Shown: positions 25,304 to 36,474 of the stretch, piece after piece
Numbering within the stretch: the stretch's first letter is position 1
Layout of the letters: the number at the start of each line of letters is the position of its first letter
Assembly: GCA_947579665.1 (NCBI GenBank)
Contig: OX388348.1
Location: 6,882,001-6,946,000, forward strand
Direction: 5' to 3'
From: Sympetrum striolatum
Lineage: Eukaryota > Arthropoda > Insecta > Odonata > Libellulidae
Length of the DNA stretch: 64,000 nt
Notes under the pieces: model-generated
What the model saw: only the letters and a program-made list of their open reading frames with translations
What the model was told of the DNA's origin: nothing
Databases searched by the model: none
Position numbers and translations under genes: made by a program

Positions 25304-27735
25304 ATCACATAGTTGGAGCGTGAATGTTACTGTCTCCTAGTTAATTTATCTCAGCTCTTCGACAGCGTTGAATGGATAATTTCCTAATTTAATTATTGAC
25401 GCTTGATATGTATTTCTTGCGACGTCCGAACACAGCATGTTCATTATTATTATTTCCTCAATTCCCAATATCAATCGAGCTATGTAAAATTAAGTAAAAC
25501 ATAATCAAGTCCAAAGAAGTTCACGACTTACTTCTCTACACAATAACTTGATAATAGATTCCCAAACATCGTAAGGTAAATACTGCAATCAGATACGATT
25601 ATTAATGTTTTCCATAATAATTTCCGCATTTTCTTCTGCATCGTATTTCCGAATTATTTTCATCTCCTTTTAATAATTTTCTAATTCACAATCATATATA
25701 TTTTTGGCTGAATGGAAAGGCTTAGTTTTCACGTATTTTCTGTGAACAGTTATTTTAAGCATTCTGGCTTCTTCATTTAATTACCTTGCGTCAGTTATCT
25801 AATTCATGAGTAGTTTCTAAAAACCATAGATCTTCGATACAGGTAATTAGTGTGCGTTTCAATCGATATTAGGCCTCAGTAGGAGTACTTTGTTTGTATC
25901 CAACGCTTTTTTTACTTACATTTAGCTATTTAGAATTTATAACATCAGGTCATAGCAACAAATACTATTTCCTTCTCTTAATTTCTCAACGCGTTCATGC
26001 CTGCGTTTGCAAGGAATGAGATGCTACAGTTTATTCAATCGTAACCTAGAGACCAAGGAGAGAAATGTCAACGATATGAAAGTCTGCCTGAGGCTGATTA
26101 ATCGTTATGGACTCAAAGAAGTTGATATAAATATTGGGATAGCCATCGATGTACTTCTTTTGGTTACAAAGAATTCAAAAGTTAATTTATTTGAAAATTG
26201 AGGAAAGTGTTGTAATACACGATGTTTAATACAATATTTTCACTCATTTCATCAAATAAATTCCTTTCTCAAATAAGTGTAGATTATTTATTTAGAAGTT
26301 ATTAATCCCTATTGAAACTTTATGGGTAATGTAATGTTTCATAAAACAGGAGGAAAAAAGCATTTTTTATTTGCCACTTAATCTTAAGCGGTATTAGAAA
26401 GCAATTTTTTATGTTTTTAATCCAAAATTTCATCGAATATTATAGTGAAAAAACATAAAATACTTACGGCGTGATGTTTCGGGTTCTGCGAAGCTACTGA
26501 CAATGTCTAAATATATGTTTACATTGTCGCGAATGCACATTCACATCAGCAAATTTCCGACTTATTGCACTGAAGGGAGTAAAATGATATATCTAATTGA
26601 TTTCTATTCATGATAATTGCATTTACGATACTATTTACTCTTATGTTATATCTGAATTTCCTCGCTTATGTGAGTCACTGCACTATATTGTAAACAAAGT
26701 AATGTTTTCTGTATCCCTCGACACCAAAAAAGAGCTATGGTATGCCTGACTGACCAGTTTCAGTTGTAAGTCAAGAATTTGATGGCTCGTCAATTTACAC
26801 ACGTTTTCCCTCGTTTCCCATAATAAAGTGAAACAAAAGGAAAATTAAGAAAAAGAGCAAACCAAGAAACTTTGGCAGCAATTACAACATCAAGAACAGC
26901 ATTCGTACTTTCCAGTGCATTTCCCTCTTTGCACTGACGACAGCACAACGGCATACAATGTGTGCTCGTTGAGAGAGGAGAAACATGTTTAAGAATCTGA
27001 TGGATTATTCTTTTCATTGTCCTCTTATGACCTCATCATCTCCAATTTCACTCCCTCCCACTTAAAGTTGAGGTTAGGGGTTTGTTAGGGAGAGTGAGCT
27101 TGGCTGAGTAATAACGGAATAATTTTAACAAATGTTTCAAGTGGCAAGTCACCATGGTCTTCGCTGCGAAGAATTGCAATAAAGTGAAAAAAGGGGAAAT
27201 TAAATTAAAGCGAAAAATTCCGTTCCTGATGGTTCCCAAAGCGGCGGATTAAATGCTGGTATTTCGGCCAGAATCTGAATTCTTTCTCTCGTACCGCAAA
27301 AATATAGAATTCGATGCTTTAACACCGCTGTCCAAGTAAATATCGGTACCTTTCCTTAACTGTGCCAATACTTTCCTTAATTAACACAATTTTATAAAAA
27401 AATTATTTGTAAAATAATTCTTTTTTTAAATTTAAACAGCAGTAGGTACTTCTTTGTTTTATATCAAACATCAATCATTTGAAGCTACTTTCTCTTTTTA
27501 AAGTAGACGAAATCGTTACAGCTGATATTTTTAATTATCACTCGATGAAAGGCAATGGTTTCCTTGAAAAATCAGTACATCTTTTGTCCTTTAAATTTTT
27601 CGTTACGCTCTTGTATTTACTCACACATGCGCAGTAAGAAACCCAAGCCTCGACTAATTATTTACTGCAGATGATCATATATGACCTAAAGGAAATTTGA
27701 GCTATATAAAATACTTATTAGTTAATAATCTCAGA
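25304..27735. other. AT-rich non-coding DNA
   Basis: No recognisable gene or mobile element. A small inverted repeat (GACAATGT/ACATTGTC, near 26500-26530) is the only structure seen. Confidence 0.5.
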
Positions 27736-27737
27736 GA

Positions 27738-27800
27738 ATAATAATAATAATGCCGTCTTATTTTTTTGGGCGAATTTTAGCCAAGGAAGGCTATTCCTCC
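27738..27800 (-). mobile_element. 3' end of a non-LTR retrotransposon with (AAT)n tail
   Basis: On the minus strand, TAAAATTCGCCC and AATAAGACGGC are followed by (ATT)n. This is the layout of insect LINE ends of the I/R1/LOA type (ATAAAGACGGCATTATTATT). A related end is at 46080-46125. No coding part is attached, so it is a strongly 5'-truncated copy. Confidence 0.5.
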
Positions 27801-30160
27801 AATTAACCCCTTTTCTTTGTTATGTTCCTTTTTATTGCATTTTATTTTTTATTAATAATAATGAAGGTAAGATATATCCGGAAAACAAATGTAATTGTAC
27901 CCTGCTTGATGAAAAACTGTAATTTATTACCCTACTTGATGTTTTCCAAAGCATTCATCTGGGCTGAATTTTGAAAGCGATGGGTTTTGGAACGGAAAAA
28001 AACTTCAGCATAAATAATAATGAGGTTCAGTCAGGGAAAGTTAATGACAAATCAATATCTGGAGGAGGAGGAATAATATTTGGTTTCCCTCATTTCTTGA
28101 AATGGCTGCTCGAGGGAAATACAATTGCTAACAGGAAAGAATTCTTCGTCGAAGTCTCCAGCGAATGGCAACAGGAGTTACTTGTTTTATTAATGAATTA
28201 GATTTATCTCGTCCGAAAAACGTCTTTTGATGTATTATTTTGAGCACATTTAACTATGAAATTTATGCATTTCGGATGTACTTAATATTTTTCATCAATA
28301 TCAGCCAGCTTCGGTAATTGTATTTTATTGAGTCTCAGGTTAGAGTTATTACAAATATATAACTAAAAGTAAATGAGGTTATTAATAACGAATTATAACT
28401 TATGAATTGGTGAAAGAAATTATACTCATTACATATGATGGAAATAAAGAATCTCCCTCCCCTCTCCTCTCATTACGTATGCCAAATGTGTGTTAGCGAT
28501 TGTTCTTGGATTAAGGAAATGGATAATTTTTATCTCCCCAATTCACTCTCATGGAAAGACAAAGGCTCGCTCCATCCTTTTTAATTGCATCGAATTAATT
28601 AACTTAAGGAACACATTTGAAACGACGGCCGGAGTGCCGCAATACATACAGGGAAAAGAAGGCATTCTCAAGTTTCAATTGTCCGCCGGTATGAAATCAT
28701 TACTAAGGCTGCAGCCACGAGTTGAGGAACTTTGATATCGTGAAAGGGTGCCTTGTTAAGCCGCTTCACTGCACGGGAGTCACTTCATTATTCATATTCG
28801 TCGGTGCCAATGGAAGCCGTGCTTCGCCATTGTAGGACGTAGCTTACCCAAAGACTTGCTGTACTTAACGTAGACTTCAGCGCGGTTCTCCACTGTGCCA
28901 CAGTTTTACTTCAAAGAAGGATTATCAACGCACGTATCCGCAGAGCAACGCAGGAACGTTGTCTGCAAACGTGAATGTGAATCATTGCGATTCTTCTGAT
29001 TAATAACTTAGCATGACTATTGTTTTCTGCTCATTCTATTTGAACCAAGCCCATTTCCCTTTAATCTTTCTCTTGCCAATGTCTTTCGGTTCGAACTCAC
29101 TTCTCGTTTTTGTTTGGTCCGAATATTAGTCTGAGGTTAAACTTATAAATTCACGATGGCTCATGTGCTAATGTTCGTTTCTCAAATCAAGTTGCAATTG
29201 CTTTTTCAGAATGGCTAATAACGGAATAGAAAGGAACTATAACTGCCGTGTTCTATTACTCGAGAACGACATGACATCATTAAAAGCAGACTGCCCATTC
29301 CATAGAAGTTATTACACCATTGGCTAGTGTCACCTTTATCAAATTCACCCGGTTGTGATGTTTAATATCCGCAATTCTCTTACTCCGTTATGCAGATGGA
29401 CTTAAAAAGATTCATTGAGAAGACATTTCAAATAAAATTTTAAGTTTTCCAATTATATGTAAGGTAATTAAATAAACGGAACAAATTCTGACAACAAAAT
29501 ACTTTAAGCGTTTTACAAGAGTTACTTATTTAAATGTATATCAGATAGCCACCGATAAGTTGCAAGCGATTAACTTTCCAAAAGCATCTACGTCTCTAGA
29601 GTAGTAAATTAGGTGAAAACCTCCTACAAAACGATGGAACTTGATTCATCTTATTAAAAAATCTTAAGTCTATACAAAACTATAATACGTATCTTTACAT
29701 AAATATAACATTCGTAATGTTTTACGCTCAAGAAGCTTCGACTGGATAAATTTGCAATAAAATTACTAGTATTTTATATTTACGGAGTCAAATTTTCTTT
29801 ATCATGATTATGAAATAAAAATCATAGAATTTTCAATTTTCAATGTTTGTAGTTATTTGGTTAATAATACGAAAAACTATGACTTCTTCGTTTTTAATGC
29901 AATCGGCTGAAATTTCCCGCGATAACTAAGATGAAGTGAAGACGGCCATTAATCATCGTGTTTGGTATGTCAATAATGATATTCGTAAAGTTTAATAAAA
30001 GTCTATGTTTCTGCTGCTAAAGTATTATAGTCGATAATTACAAGAGATACATTTTTCTCAGATATTTCTGAGATCATTTAATCTCTCTTGTAGCGGCATA
30101 AAGAATTAAACATTTATTTGATGGAAAAGTACAGTAATCAGCTTCCATACTTTGAACAAA
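27801..30160. other. Non-coding DNA
   Basis: ORFs of 76 and 81 codons (27971-28201 and 28490-28735) show no domain or splice context. The stretch from 28740 to 29000 is somewhat GC-richer. No repeats are recognised. Confidence 0.5.
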
Positions 30161-30162
30161 CT

Positions 30163-30345
30163 GGAGGTCCAGTGATTAGCGCGCTAAGCGCTATCGCTCC
30201 AACCCCGGGTTCGAATCCCGGCTGATCGGGATTTTCTGATCAGGAAAAGGTTGCGTGTGTTGTCCGACTTTCCCGTGACGGGAGGCACCGTCAATTCATA
30301 ACAAACCTCATCCTCATATTCATCCAAAACCAACATTCATCAACC
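30163..30345 (+). mobile_element. tRNA-derived SINE with B box
   Basis: A tRNA-like head (30163-30232) has an A-box-like TGATTAGCGCGCT and a perfect Pol III B box GGTTCGAATCC at 30208-30218, within CCCCGGG...CCCGG. The non-tRNA body follows (GGATTTTCTGATCAGGAAAA, then GTCCGACTTTCCCGTGACGG) and ends in a TCATCC-rich tail. The head-body layout and lack of an acceptor stem mark it as a SINE and not a tRNA gene. Confidence 0.85.
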
Positions 30346-30399
30346 GTAAAATATATGAGAAAATCTCTTAGAGAGAAAACAACATATGAAGACGTAAAT

Positions 30400-30735
30400 T
30401 GTAACGTTAAACGTCTAACAATTGTTGATTTTCAACTAAAATTTAAAATGTTTTAAGATTGTATTGCGAAATATATGGTTAGAAATTGCTACGATTTTTA
30501 AGATTTTATTTAATCGTTTCCCGATAGCATAGAAACTAAAAACTTGGCAGTTGTATAAAGATCATAAATGCATTATATATACTCTGTTTAACGTTCCCCT
30601 GACGGTCTTTGGATCGATCCCAGAGAGCAATTTACATCACTGTATGAATTTCAAATGGGGTTAGCAAAGTCTTATTTTAGGATCCACCCGGTATGATATC
30701 GAATTCAAAATTTGAATTAAATAGGTTTTGCTGGA
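30400..30735 (+). mobile_element. tRNA-related repeat unit (GATATC-box family), plus-strand copy
   Basis: The copy contains AGAAATTGCTACGATTTTTAAG, a B-box-like GGATCGATCCC near 30611-30621, and GGTATGATATCGAATTCAAA at the right end. Each word appears in the same order, reverse-complemented, in the tandem array at 33885-34480. The family has a tRNA-like promoter word plus a conserved GATATCATACC box. Confidence 0.65.
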
Positions 30736-31074
30736 ACATTCAGATTTAAAATCTCAGAAAACGCGCTAAATAAGTTTTGTTTCAACCAGGGCGTTATATG
30801 TATTCACATCTTCCAAAAGGTCATACTTTTGACACCAGGCGGCTCTACTGTTAGAAACGTATGGCGGGAATTTCGAATTATTGATGATTCATTTCCGAAA
30901 ATATTTTCTGCTACGTCTTGGTAGGATAGGGAATTCAAAATCAAGGAGATCCAGAAAAAGCGCTCTTCCTTATTTATATGTATAAAACTGTCACCAAACG
31001 TTTGTGAGCAGCTTGGTTCAAATTTCTCCAATTTAAAATAAATTGCAGTGATTTTTAAGAATATTTACAATCCC

Positions 31075-31206
31075 ATTTTTACTTTCACCATATACGTAGT
31101 AAAGAGAAAGTATTGTTTTCATGAAAAAATTCGACTTCGAGATTTCGACGGAAATACATGTTTTGGGGTCCCTAGAACACGTTTTGACCATTTTCGGAAT
31201 GATGTC

Positions 31207-31239
<33 letters not shown>

Positions 31240-32105
31240 CTGTATGTGTGTGTGTGATAGTGGGCGCTCTAACGTGAAAACTATTAGTTTTATCAATACC
31301 AAACTTCATATATAGTACTGTGGTGTGTGCTGTCAGAGTTGATTAGTTTTTGGAGTAAATCGGTTTACCGGAAGTCGAGCTTCATTCATCAAAGCTCATT
31401 TCCAGTTTTCAAAATATCTCCATAAATATGATATATACGTATATTGTATTCCTTATTAAAGTTTTAGATAATGTGTTTTACTATAACTTTTGAATTTAAC
31501 ATATTTTTGTATCACCGGTTGATTAGAAGTTATTCGTGAAAAACCGATAAACCGGAAGTAGTTGTGATGTACTTTGTGGGCGCTGTAACATGAAAACTGT
31601 TTGTTGATTCAACACCAAATTTTATATATGATATTTTAGTTTGTGTCGATAGAGTTGATTAGTTTTTGGAGTAAATCGGTTGACCGGAAGTCGAGCTTCA
31701 TTCTTCAAATCTCAGTTCCGGTTTTCAAAATATCTCGTTAAATATGATATTTAGGTATATACTCTTTTCTATAAATTTTTAAGAAATTGTAATTTACTAT
31801 AACTTTTGTTTGAAAAATATTTTTGTATCACTGAATTTTTAGGAGTTATTCATGAAATACTGATAAACCGGAGATGCTGATTATGCACTTTGTGGGCGCT
31901 CTGGGCTCTATGGGCGAAAGGCCAATTTCATCGTTTTTTATCGATCATGTCCCGGAAAACATTATTTATAATGTTTGTGACGTCAAAGATAATAATATAT
32001 AAATAAATCACTCATCTTCCAAGTTTAGATGGAATATAGAGTTCGAAATTACTGTCGTAGATAAATATTTACATCTTGTATATGGAGAAAGTCATGTGCT
32101 GGCCA
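31075..32105 (+). repeat. Dispersed repeat, copy 2 (two tandem 316-bp modules)
   Basis: This is the inverted partner of 23550-24257. The boundary word TGGGCGCT occurs at 31261, 31577 and 31893, defining two adjacent modules of exactly 316 bp. They are similar but diverged: both contain GTTGATTAGTTTTTGGAGTA and GGAAGTCGAGCTTCATTC. A (TG)n tract precedes them. The copy ends abruptly at the tail of the LINE at 32106, inside GGCCACATCA, where copy 1 continues. Confidence 0.85.
31207..31256. repeat. (TG)n microsatellite
   Basis: A TG dinucleotide run with a few interruptions, at the position equivalent to (CA)n in copy 1. The 69-codon and similar cysteine/valine-rich frames across it are artefacts. 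Confidence 0.9.
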
Positions 32106-32610
32106 CATCATCTACATCTACATCTACATTAATACCCTACAAGCCGCCTTTCGGCGTGTGGCAGGGGGTGTAAACACCAGTTGAATCTAAATTACTTCCT
32201 TATTCGATTATTGTCACGTATTGTTCGCGGGAAGAATGAATCTCTGAAACGATTCGTCCTAGCATCTATTTCTCTTAACTTACGGTCATTACGGATCGAC
32301 CGACGTAGCAGGGGGGTTGCATGATACCGATTGTATCTTTGGAAAATGTAGTTTCCCTGAATTTATTAAGCAATCGCAGCCTAGCTTCCAATCTCCTTTC
32401 TTTCAAGGATTCCCAACCTACGTCTGAGAGCATTTTTGTAACGCTTGCTTTTTTATCGCTGCATTTCTTAACAAAACGAACCGCTTTACGCTGCACTTTC
32501 TCGAGTTCGCGAGTACACGTTTCATCCGCCGGATCCCATATACTTGCCGCATATTCCAGAAGGGGTCTGACCAAGGTAAAATAACATCGCTCTCTCACCT
32601 TTTCGTCGCA
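32106..32610 (-). pseudogene. 5'-truncated CR1/L2-like non-LTR retrotransposon, 3' end
   Basis: From 32598 down to 32275 the minus strand encodes the region just after the reverse transcriptase: CYFTLVRPLLEYAASIWDP, then EKVQRKAVRFVKK, then SVTKMLSDVGWESLKERR. These are standard words of CR1/L2/Jockey-group ORF2 C-termini. A frameshift near 32280 moves the frame, after which the C-terminal SFFPRTIRDNNRI is readable. The 3' UTR has the CCCCCTGCCACACGCCGAAA block and ends in (TGTAGA)n at 32109-32130. Everything upstream of the RT C-terminus is missing, so it is a dead-on-arrival copy. It sits against the dispersed repeat, suggesting insertion into it. Confidence 0.82.
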
Positions 32611-32639
32611 TCAGATTGTTTTCTTAGGGGACCTTCTTA

Positions 32640-33330
32640 ATATGATTTCGACTTGAAAGTATTATTATCAATATGCTTATATTAACTATTGAAACACTAA
32701 AATAGAGTAACGGTAATTGGAATTGGAGAATAGATACGAGATTTTTTAGTATATTACATTGATATTTAAATCCCTTACAAATTCATCAATCTTATGATTA
32801 TAATTTTCTTACAGTTATGACTCTCATCCCATCGAAATGCATTTTATTTTCCTTTGCTATGAATTTCCATAGATATTTGACTGTCCATTTTCTCATTTGG
32901 CTAATCCTCTCCGACCGCCTGCGAACTTAATACGACCACAAACACAACATAACCGCCGTTATAAAATGTTATCACGCAATTCCTTATTCGTTCGGCATTC
33001 AATAGTTCTGTTTTGCATGCGATGTAACAAATTCTACGTTGCTGTTTCCCGTATGGCAAGCGGAATAACTTATCTCGTAAGGCATTCCTTTAGGGATTTG
33101 CTTATCAATCAGCTGCTGCAGCTGTTTTGGTGCCCATGCCAAATGGCAGTCGCCCCAACATTCATGTGGCAATATTCGAGCGATTCGACAATGCCGTCGC
33201 CCTGTTGATATCGCTCGCGTTGGTTTCTTCTCTCGAGTAACACAATTTGCCCGAAGTGAAGAGATTTAAGGAGAATGGTTTATTGAAACTCTCATCGAGT
33301 GCCCTTTAAATTACTTTTCACATTTGACTG
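32640..33330. other. Non-coding DNA
   Basis: A 103-codon ORF at 32897-33208 has no recognised domain and no supporting context. Nothing else was found. Confidence 0.45.
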
Positions 33331-33338
33331 AGCCAACT

Positions 33339-33381
33339 AATGATGATGCCTATCAGTTAGAAACTGAAAGGCGTCATCATT
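33339..33381. repeat. 43-base near-perfect hairpin
   Basis: Arms 33339-33358 and 33362-33381 (20 nt, 2 mismatches) are separated by a 3-nt loop. The loop is too short for a typical microRNA precursor. It is more likely a remnant of a fold-back element. Confidence 0.6.
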
Positions 33382-33384
33382 AAG

Positions 33385-33884
33385 CATGAAAAATGTATCG
33401 ATAGCTGAAATAGGTTAAAGCGAATAAATGTGTACTGCTTATTATCTCCATAACTGCGTGGGTACTTTCAACCCGGTGCCACCTCATCTCCTTCTTGCGC
33501 CTTCGATAATCTTTGTGAGTCTGTATTTAATTAATGTTGCACCTACCACTCAAGAGATAAATGTTTGCAGCATCTAGTATTTATTGTACTGGGTTCATAA
33601 TTTTTGTAACATTCAGCAAAAAGAGTAAAAATGGATGCCTTCATAACTTGCTACTTTTCTCCTTGACAAATATTTGATAAACCTTTTAGTTGAATATTAA
33701 AATAGGATATATTTAATATGAGTAAAATCTAATTCATTTTTATAATCTCTGGAAAAACACAGATCTCATTCTTAAATAATTTAATAATTGCTAGGGAAGT
33801 TAGTAAGTTTAAAATAGTAGGTATGCCTAGTGTCATACGCAAGACCTTTCGCAAAATGTGAATATATAAAACGCCCTGGTAGAA
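33385..33884. other. AT-rich non-coding DNA
   Basis: No gene, transposon end or tRNA-like sequence is recognised in this interval. Confidence 0.5.
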
Positions 33885-34480
33885 ATAAAACTTATTTAAT
33901 TCAAATTGTGACTTTGATATCATACCGAAAATATCCTAAGGTAAGACCTCGTTATCCCCAATTGAAATGCATAGTGTAATGTAAATGGCTCCCTGGGATC
34001 GAACCAAGGACCATGAGTGAACGTTAAACAACGTTTAGAAAATGTATTTATCTCTATTCATAGTAAGAAAAATCTTAAAAATCTTAGCAATTTCTAATTT
34101 TAAAGATTGGGTGTCAAACCCAGGACTTTTTGGCAGATGTAAATAGACAATATAACTTGGTGGGACTTGAACTTATTTTATGCAAAGTTTGAAGTCGATA
34201 TCATACCGGGAAAGACTTTAAATATTCCGTTACCCCCATTAGAAATGCATTAAGGAATGTAAATGACAGTAATTGATCGAACCAAGGACCATCAGCGAAA
34301 CCTTAAACAGTGCACATAAAATATATTCATAATCTCTATCTACATACCGGGTTTAAAGTTTGTATGTTATCGAGAAAGGATTTTTTAACATCTTAAAAAT
34401 CGTTGCAATGCATTTTAAATAGGTGAATATTTGCCCTGACCTAGGGTCGAACCAACGATAATTCTCGCAAATGTCTGTAT
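33885..34480 (-). mobile_element. Tandem array of tRNA-related repeat units
   Basis: Four related monomers can be followed. GATATCATACC boxes lie at 33916-33926 and 34197-34207, 281 bp apart. Reverse B-box-like words (GATCGAACCAAGGACC near 33998 and 34274; GTCAAACCCAGGAC near 34120; GGTCGAACC near 34446) follow. Words of the form CTTAAAAATC(T/G)T(A/T)GCAAT are shared near 34075 and 34395. Single copies of the family lie at 30400 (+) and 63601 (-). No unit forms a complete tRNA, so these are SINE-like. The exact unit borders are uncertain. Confidence 0.65.
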
Positions 34481-34508
34481 GGTTTTCGTCGTATATGCAG
34501 GACTTTTA

Positions 34509-34643
34509 GCGATCCCTCGAATTTCAACTCTCTGCTTGGAAAATCTAGCGATCCCTTGAATTTCAACTCCGCCTCAAAAACAATTTCGTAAATGTTTTGA
34601 GGCACTTCCCGTCAAAGCAGAGAGTTGAAATTCGAGGGATCGC
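34509..34643. repeat. Perfect 29-bp inverted repeat with internal direct copy and nested hairpin
   Basis: The arms 34509-34537 and 34615-34643 are exact reverse complements. A diverged direct copy of the arm (AGCGATCCCTTGAATTTCAA) starts at 34547. Between them lies a second hairpin built on CCTCAAAA/TTTTGAGG (34572-34602). No identifiable transposon end or coding content is present. It could be a recent fold-back element, or a duplication with inversion. Confidence 0.85.
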
Positions 34644-34779
34644 CAGAAGCCGGGAATATCAAAAGAAAACTATAAAGACATCTTCGAAGATTATCCTTGG
34701 TCTATGGCAAGTAGTGGCCATAGTGTGTAACTACAAGAAAAATGTATAACTTGCAAGCAACTTTTACTTATATATATAT

Positions 34780-36003
34780 CTGTCTATTATATATGGAGGT
34801 TTCTCCGGATATCATTTTAGACGGATGTTCTCAGAACCTATCCCTTGATTCTCCAGAGCTTACAGAGTGGAAGAGGTACTTACCGAGTCGAAGGCCAGTT
34901 CGTAATCAACAAAGCAAAGGACGAGTGGCATCTCGTACTCATTCGTTCTGTTAATAATTTCCTGTAGAGTGTGGATGTGGTCCATAGTGCTGAAGCCTTT
35001 CCGGAATCCTGCTTGTTCTCTAGGCTGGGCTGAACACAGGGTTATTTTACGACGTTCAGCTATTATCCTCATGAATGTCTTACAGAAAACTCGAAGGAGG
35101 CTAATGGGGCGATAGTTCTTCAAATATTCTTTGCTTCCTTTCTTTTACAGGAGGACAATTCATGCGTGGTTCCACTCCTTGGGAATCATTCCATGTTTTA
35201 GACAATTACTGAATAATTGTGCTGAAACATTAGTAATATCTGATCCACCAACTTTCAGATACTCCGCCAACACCCCATCTGCTCCTCCTGCTCTCCCAAT
35301 CTTCATCTGCTTAATCGCCTCCATTACCTCTTCTGGGAGAATTGAGAGGATATTTTGTGGGCTTTGCCTTTCCTCTTGGTTTTCCTTTTCGGCATCTTCT
35401 TGTATAGGTTGCTAAAGTATTCTGCTACAGTCCTCAATATTGCTGGTCTATTATATGTTGTTGTGGCATCTCCCTTCTGTAAGACTAAAATCTGTTTCTT
35501 ACCAATTGCTAGGCGTCCTCTGTCTTCCTTTATGCTCTTGTTATTTTCTGTGGCCACTTGCACAATATTTTCATTAAAATTCCTCACATCTTCCTTGATT
35601 GCTACTCTGATGGCTTTGCAAAGCTCGGCATATTCGATGTTATCTCTGAATTCTTCAGTTCTATCCTTCATTTCATCATTTGCCGTGTTCTATCACTAAA
35701 CTTCTTATCCTTAGGTTTTCTTGGCATGCTTGCTACTTCCTCTGCCGCTTTCCTCACGACTTCCATAACTTTGGTTTCGAGTTCTTCCTCCTAAAGTGCT
35801 GAGAATCTATTTCTTAGTTCCAGCAGAAACTCCTTCTCGTTATCTGATAGTTTACCGATATTTATCTCATCCTTCTTGCAAGAAACCAACATGCCACTTT
35901 CAGTATTTGACCGGAGATATTGTTGAAGCCTTCTTAGCATGGTCGAACGTGGCCTATACAATGTGGGAAGTTGGAGGCGGTGTATAGTATACATTGCCTC
36001 CAA
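34780..36003 (-). pseudogene. RTE-like non-LTR retrotransposon ORF2 (linker and N-terminal reverse transcriptase), broken
   Basis: Read from 36003 downwards, the linker shows INIGKLSDNEKEFLLELRNR, then an in-frame TAG at 35791-35793, then continues in the same frame (TKVMEVVRKAAEE; CKAIRVAIKEDVR; AIGKKQILVL). A frameshift near 35400 leads into RT motifs EEVMEAIKQMKIGRAGGADG, then FSNCLKHGMIPKEWN, then KNYRPISLL, QAGFRKGFSTMDHI and LCFVDYELAFDSV. Further stops follow at about 35150-35130 and 34860. The catalytic YADD block, the endonuclease and the 3' end are absent. This order and wording fits the RTE clade. The conserved residues are well kept, so the copy is not very old. Confidence 0.85.
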
Positions 36004-36009
36004 CCTCCA

Positions 36010-36470
36010 TTATCACATATCACATCACATTATCCATATATAATATATATTATATATATTTGATTCACGTATTTTAGGTATCAGTTTACAAAAAAGGCAA
36101 AACGCTTTTGAAGAACAATGTTGTTCTGGAGAAATAAATTTTTAATCGAAAGAGATGATTGATGTTCCGATGATCAAAGACCTCTAAATATCGAATATTT
36201 GATCACCTGTGTTAAATTTTATTTCCATCGACCTCTTATTCTCTGTTGCTTTATTTCGATTTTTTTGAGATTTGAGAATCGGAACCTCATTCAGTGGAAT
36301 TTTCAATGTTATCAGAAACCAGATATATTCAAGCCTACCCTTTATATTAGTCACTTAAAATTATACTTAACAAATACATATGAACGGCGCTGTCTGTATA
36401 TTTATTCCGTCAGCGAGTTAAATACTATGGATTGAAAATAAACCGGAATAGACTAGAAAATAATGGAGAA
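36010..36470. other. AT-rich non-coding DNA
   Basis: A TATA-only microsatellite stretch (36034-36060) adjoins the truncated LINE. The 78-codon ORF at 36199-36435 has no recognisable feature. Confidence 0.5.
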
Positions 36471-36474
36471 ATTG

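Noticed and set aside
30163..30232. Functional tRNA gene
   Set aside because: The B box is perfect, but no 7-bp acceptor stem pairs and a SINE body follows directly.
31048..31302. ORFs across the TG repeat on both strands (69-89 codons)
   Set aside because: They are translations of a microsatellite (repeated V-C or T-H) and of a dispersed repeat, with no domain.
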